Source: Cristatella mucedo (taxonomy: Eukaryota; Bryozoa; Phylactolaemata; Cristatellidae). Taken from it: DNA of 64,000 nucleotides. Positions within the stretch are counted from its first letter, which is position 1, and every line of letters begins with the position of its first letter. The position numbers were made by a program, and so were the translations under genes. Positions 61,745 through 64,000 of this stretch are shown in pieces. The notes under the pieces were generated by a model, which was not told the origin of the DNA, ran no database searches, and worked only from the letters and a program-made list of their open reading frames with translations. The DNA is taken from the NCBI GenBank assembly GCA_009760855.2, contig WPIO01000038.1, positions 1,641,001 through 1,705,000 of the forward strand, in the 5' to 3' direction.

Positions 61745-62765
61745 GAATTATACCGGCAGCTATGAATTCCTGGTGCACAGAAATGCGTGCCCCAAGCTTT
61801 TACTCAAAAGTAAAGGTGAGACTCAAGTGTACCTTTGCATTGATCCCTCTCGGCACTCCAGCACATCAAATTATCTTAAAACTCTTGCTGCACGGCTTGA
61901 TGACGTCCCCATATTGATAGCAACAAACATTCTTAGGTTAAATGATGATAAAACAACTTACTAGATATGGGCAAATCAAGTTTGATCTAAAAATTAGGAA
62001 ACCGTTTCCTCAAAATACCACTGTAGCAGCACATCTCCTGTTGAGTCTGCACACAATCTTGGTGTCATGTTCTAAAGTGCCTTTTCAATAGACGAATACA
62101 CTAGATCCTTCAGACGAATAGCTCCACAGTCAAGTCCGCCCACTTTTAGCTAAATAACATTGTTGACATTCGGGTTTTTTAGGACAGGGATACCAAATCT
62201 AAATTTTTCCATGCGTTCGTGACATCCCGTTTCGACTTTTGTAACTCTCTGTCTGCCGGCCTGTGCAATCTGGTACTTACAGCTAGTGCATCACTCTGCA
62301 GCTAGGCTTGTCTGAAATGAACGTCAATGTTGCCACATCCCACTACTTGCCGATCTGCACTGGCTCCCAGTCAGGCATCGCATCGACTTCAAGGTTCTGT
62401 CACTCATTTTTAGGTCTCTCTTTATTCTTAAGCTCCAGTCTACCTATCAGATCTTGTAGTTCACCAGGTTAAGGGTCGTACCACCAGCTAATCGGAAACT
62501 AATCGTTTACCTATACCTCGTACGAACCTTAAATACTGTGGAAACCCATGGGTCCGTCTGATTCATCCTTTATGTGCTCATGCGTGCTGAGGCTGTGCGA
62601 TGCTGACACTAACCATATTTGCATACTGACCCTATGCAAGTCACTCCTAATCATGTTTTGGTTGTTGTCATTTGCCATGCTACCACTAACCATTCGATCA
62701 AGCTTCCTTTGCAGCAAATGTAATGTGCCCATAAAGAGATTAAATGTATCGAGGTCACAGTAAAA
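61745..62765 (+). mobile_element. Old LINE-A fragment, plus strand
   Basis: CTCAAGTGTACCTTTGC (QVYLCIDPSRHSSTSN near 61820), LRLNDDKTTY near 61945, decayed C-terminus, 3' UTR near 62560-62730 and a poor hairpin (CCCATAAAGAGATTAAATG). Many stops and indels. Inside the mucin gene 2 intron. Confidence 0.75.
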
Positions 62766-63159
62766 GGCATGATATTAAATACCTACGGTATGCATGCTAC
62801 GCTGTGCATGCTACCCTTTGTATGCTACGCTCACTCATCTATCACTGGATACCAAGGAGTTTTTCATTGTTTACTAATAACACCCAGATTGTCATGATTC
62901 ATCCACGGATTGAACAGAAATTTCGTAGTCCTATTAGAAGTTGGTAAAAAAAACCGGCGTAGATTCCTATTAAAACGTGTTCAGTAGATGCGATTCAAGA
63001 TGATCAACTAGTCTACACAACAAGTATTGATAATTAAGATTGTTGATTATTAACGAAAACTTTGCTGGTTACTTTTAGAGAAAAACTTTTTCGCTAATTA
63101 TAGGCTTGCTCCATATGTGACTAATAAAATGATAACGTAATTGATTTGTACAACATCTC

Positions 63160-63295
63160 AAGAGAACCTGACCTGCATTTCGGTGTTTTGCATACGACGC
63201 GGGGCTCGAGCACATGATTTTGGTCAACAAATACATTCATATTGACCTTTATCGATTCGAAAACATTAACCACTGGGCCAAACCAGCTCGGCAGC
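63160..63295 (-). mobile_element. SINE-2 in mucin gene 2 intron
   Basis: Same SINE, strand and distance to the acceptor as 34364-34500, so it was inherited through the gene duplication and is not a new insertion. Confidence 0.8.
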
Positions 63296-63402
63296 AATAT
63301 GGTTGCTTCTCCGGCCTTTATACCTGTTACACTATAACATAGCTATCCAGCTCATTCAAAGACACTTCTATGCTACTGAGACTTGCTTTCTTCGATTTTC
63401 AG

Positions 63403-64000
63403 GCGCTTACTGTGCTGACGTTGTTATACCAGCAGCACATCGTGCCACTAACTCCAAACCACCTTCAACAAGTGCGACTGAGCCATCTCCGACCGTTGCA
63501 TCACCATCTCCAACAACAATCATCGAGCCACCACCGGCCACCACGACCATCGCTCTACCTCGGACGATAACTACCAATTTAACTCCGATAAATACAGCTC
63601 CTTCAACGGCGACAACTACCACCACTTCAGCTGCTACAACTACTAACAGATTATCTCCGACAACAACTAACACAACAAATCCTCCCACTAACTCTGTACA
63701 ATTTCTGAATGTTACCACCGTATCACCTCCATCAACTATCGGTCTTTCTCCAACGGATGCCACCCAACCATCAATAACTGGGACAGCAATTTCATTTCCT
63801 TCAATTAACATCCCGTCATATTCGACAGCGACCACCAAAGCACCTCCTACAGCTGCCGCGACGCTACCTCGAACCACCCCCACAGTATCATCTCATGTAA
63901 ATGTCACCACACCACCTCCGACAATTACCACCAAACAAGCTCCATCAACTATCACTAACCCACCACTGACAGCGACTGTAACGTCATCCCTGATAACTGA
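63403..64000 (+). CDS. Mucin-like gene 2, exon 2 (partial, runs off window)
   Basis: Seen: the same acceptor tract as gene 1 (ends 63402) opens a frame that stays free of stops for about 198 codons to the window edge. The peptide starts AYCADVVIPAAHRATN and is Thr/Pro/Ser-rich. It matches the gene 1 exon over its whole visible length with no insertion or deletion. The codon equivalent to ATG 34632 is ATA, so an ATG-based gene finder would miss this exon. By eye there are about 45 base differences from gene 1, roughly two thirds of them amino-acid changing, all preserving the Thr/Pro/Ser character. The transmembrane end seen in gene 1 would lie outside the window. Inferred: active paralogue rather than pseudogene, because the frame is intact. 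Confidence 0.74.

Larger units (their letters stand above)
62936..64000 (+). repeat. Segmental duplication, copy 2
   Basis: Partner of 34139-35240, same orientation, 28.8 kb apart. Left homology limit near 62936, next to a LINE-A fragment ending about 62765. Confidence 0.9.

Overview
The window is animal-type nuclear DNA: gene-poor, intron-containing and full of repeats. The signs are 5'-truncated non-LTR retrotransposons (CR1/L2-like), tRNA-derived SINEs, hAT transposons with TIRs and 8-bp target-site duplications, and many long microsatellites. The LINE and hAT types are widespread in invertebrates and fish. I cannot name the phylum from sequence alone. No long conserved cellular enzyme gene is visible, nor any rRNA, CRISPR array or prokaryotic operon.

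The only host genes I can support are two paralogous, two-exon genes for a secreted or membrane-anchored mucin-like protein, both on the + strand. Gene 1 has a signal-peptide exon at 21931-22000 and a Thr/Pro/Ser-rich exon at 34609-35723. The second exon ends in one transmembrane helix and a short basic, Cys-containing tail. Gene 2 has its signal-peptide exon at 59464-59530, and its mucin exon starts at 63403 and runs off the window still open. Both genes have the same splice phase, matching donors and an identical acceptor tract. The methionine codon near the start of the gene 1 mucin exon is ATA in gene 2, so it is not the real start. The homology also covers about 470 bp of intron, including one SINE, so this is a gene duplication.

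Mobile elements: (1) Two hAT elements, 15982-18724 and 36592-39290, with CAGGGGTG-type TIRs and 8-bp target-site duplications. Each carries a decayed BED-finger transposase on the minus strand. Their target sites differ, yet they share two frame breaks. (2) LINE-A (CR1/L2-like), about 15 fragments, ending in a hairpin followed by (ATT)n. (3) LINE-B, a related family, ending in (TGTAA)n. (4) SINE-2, with a tRNA-like head (A and B boxes) and a tail copied from the LINE-A 3' end, so probably mobilised by LINE-A. (5) SINE-1, with a second tRNA-like head and a different tail. (6) A 773-bp foldback-like element at 52229-53001, with G-rich inverted ends around an AT palindrome and a degenerate CCCTAAA-type telomere-like tract.

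Layout: 0-14.5 kb is LINE/SINE debris, including a three-level nest at 13.1-14.1 kb. 14.5-21.9 kb holds hAT copy 1 and two SINE-1 copies. 21.9-35.7 kb is mucin gene 1, with a 12.6-kb repeat-filled intron. 36.6-39.3 kb is hAT copy 2. 40.9-58.2 kb is LINE fragments, microsatellites and the foldback element. 59.3 kb to the end is mucin gene 2. Stretches where I see nothing are listed as such.
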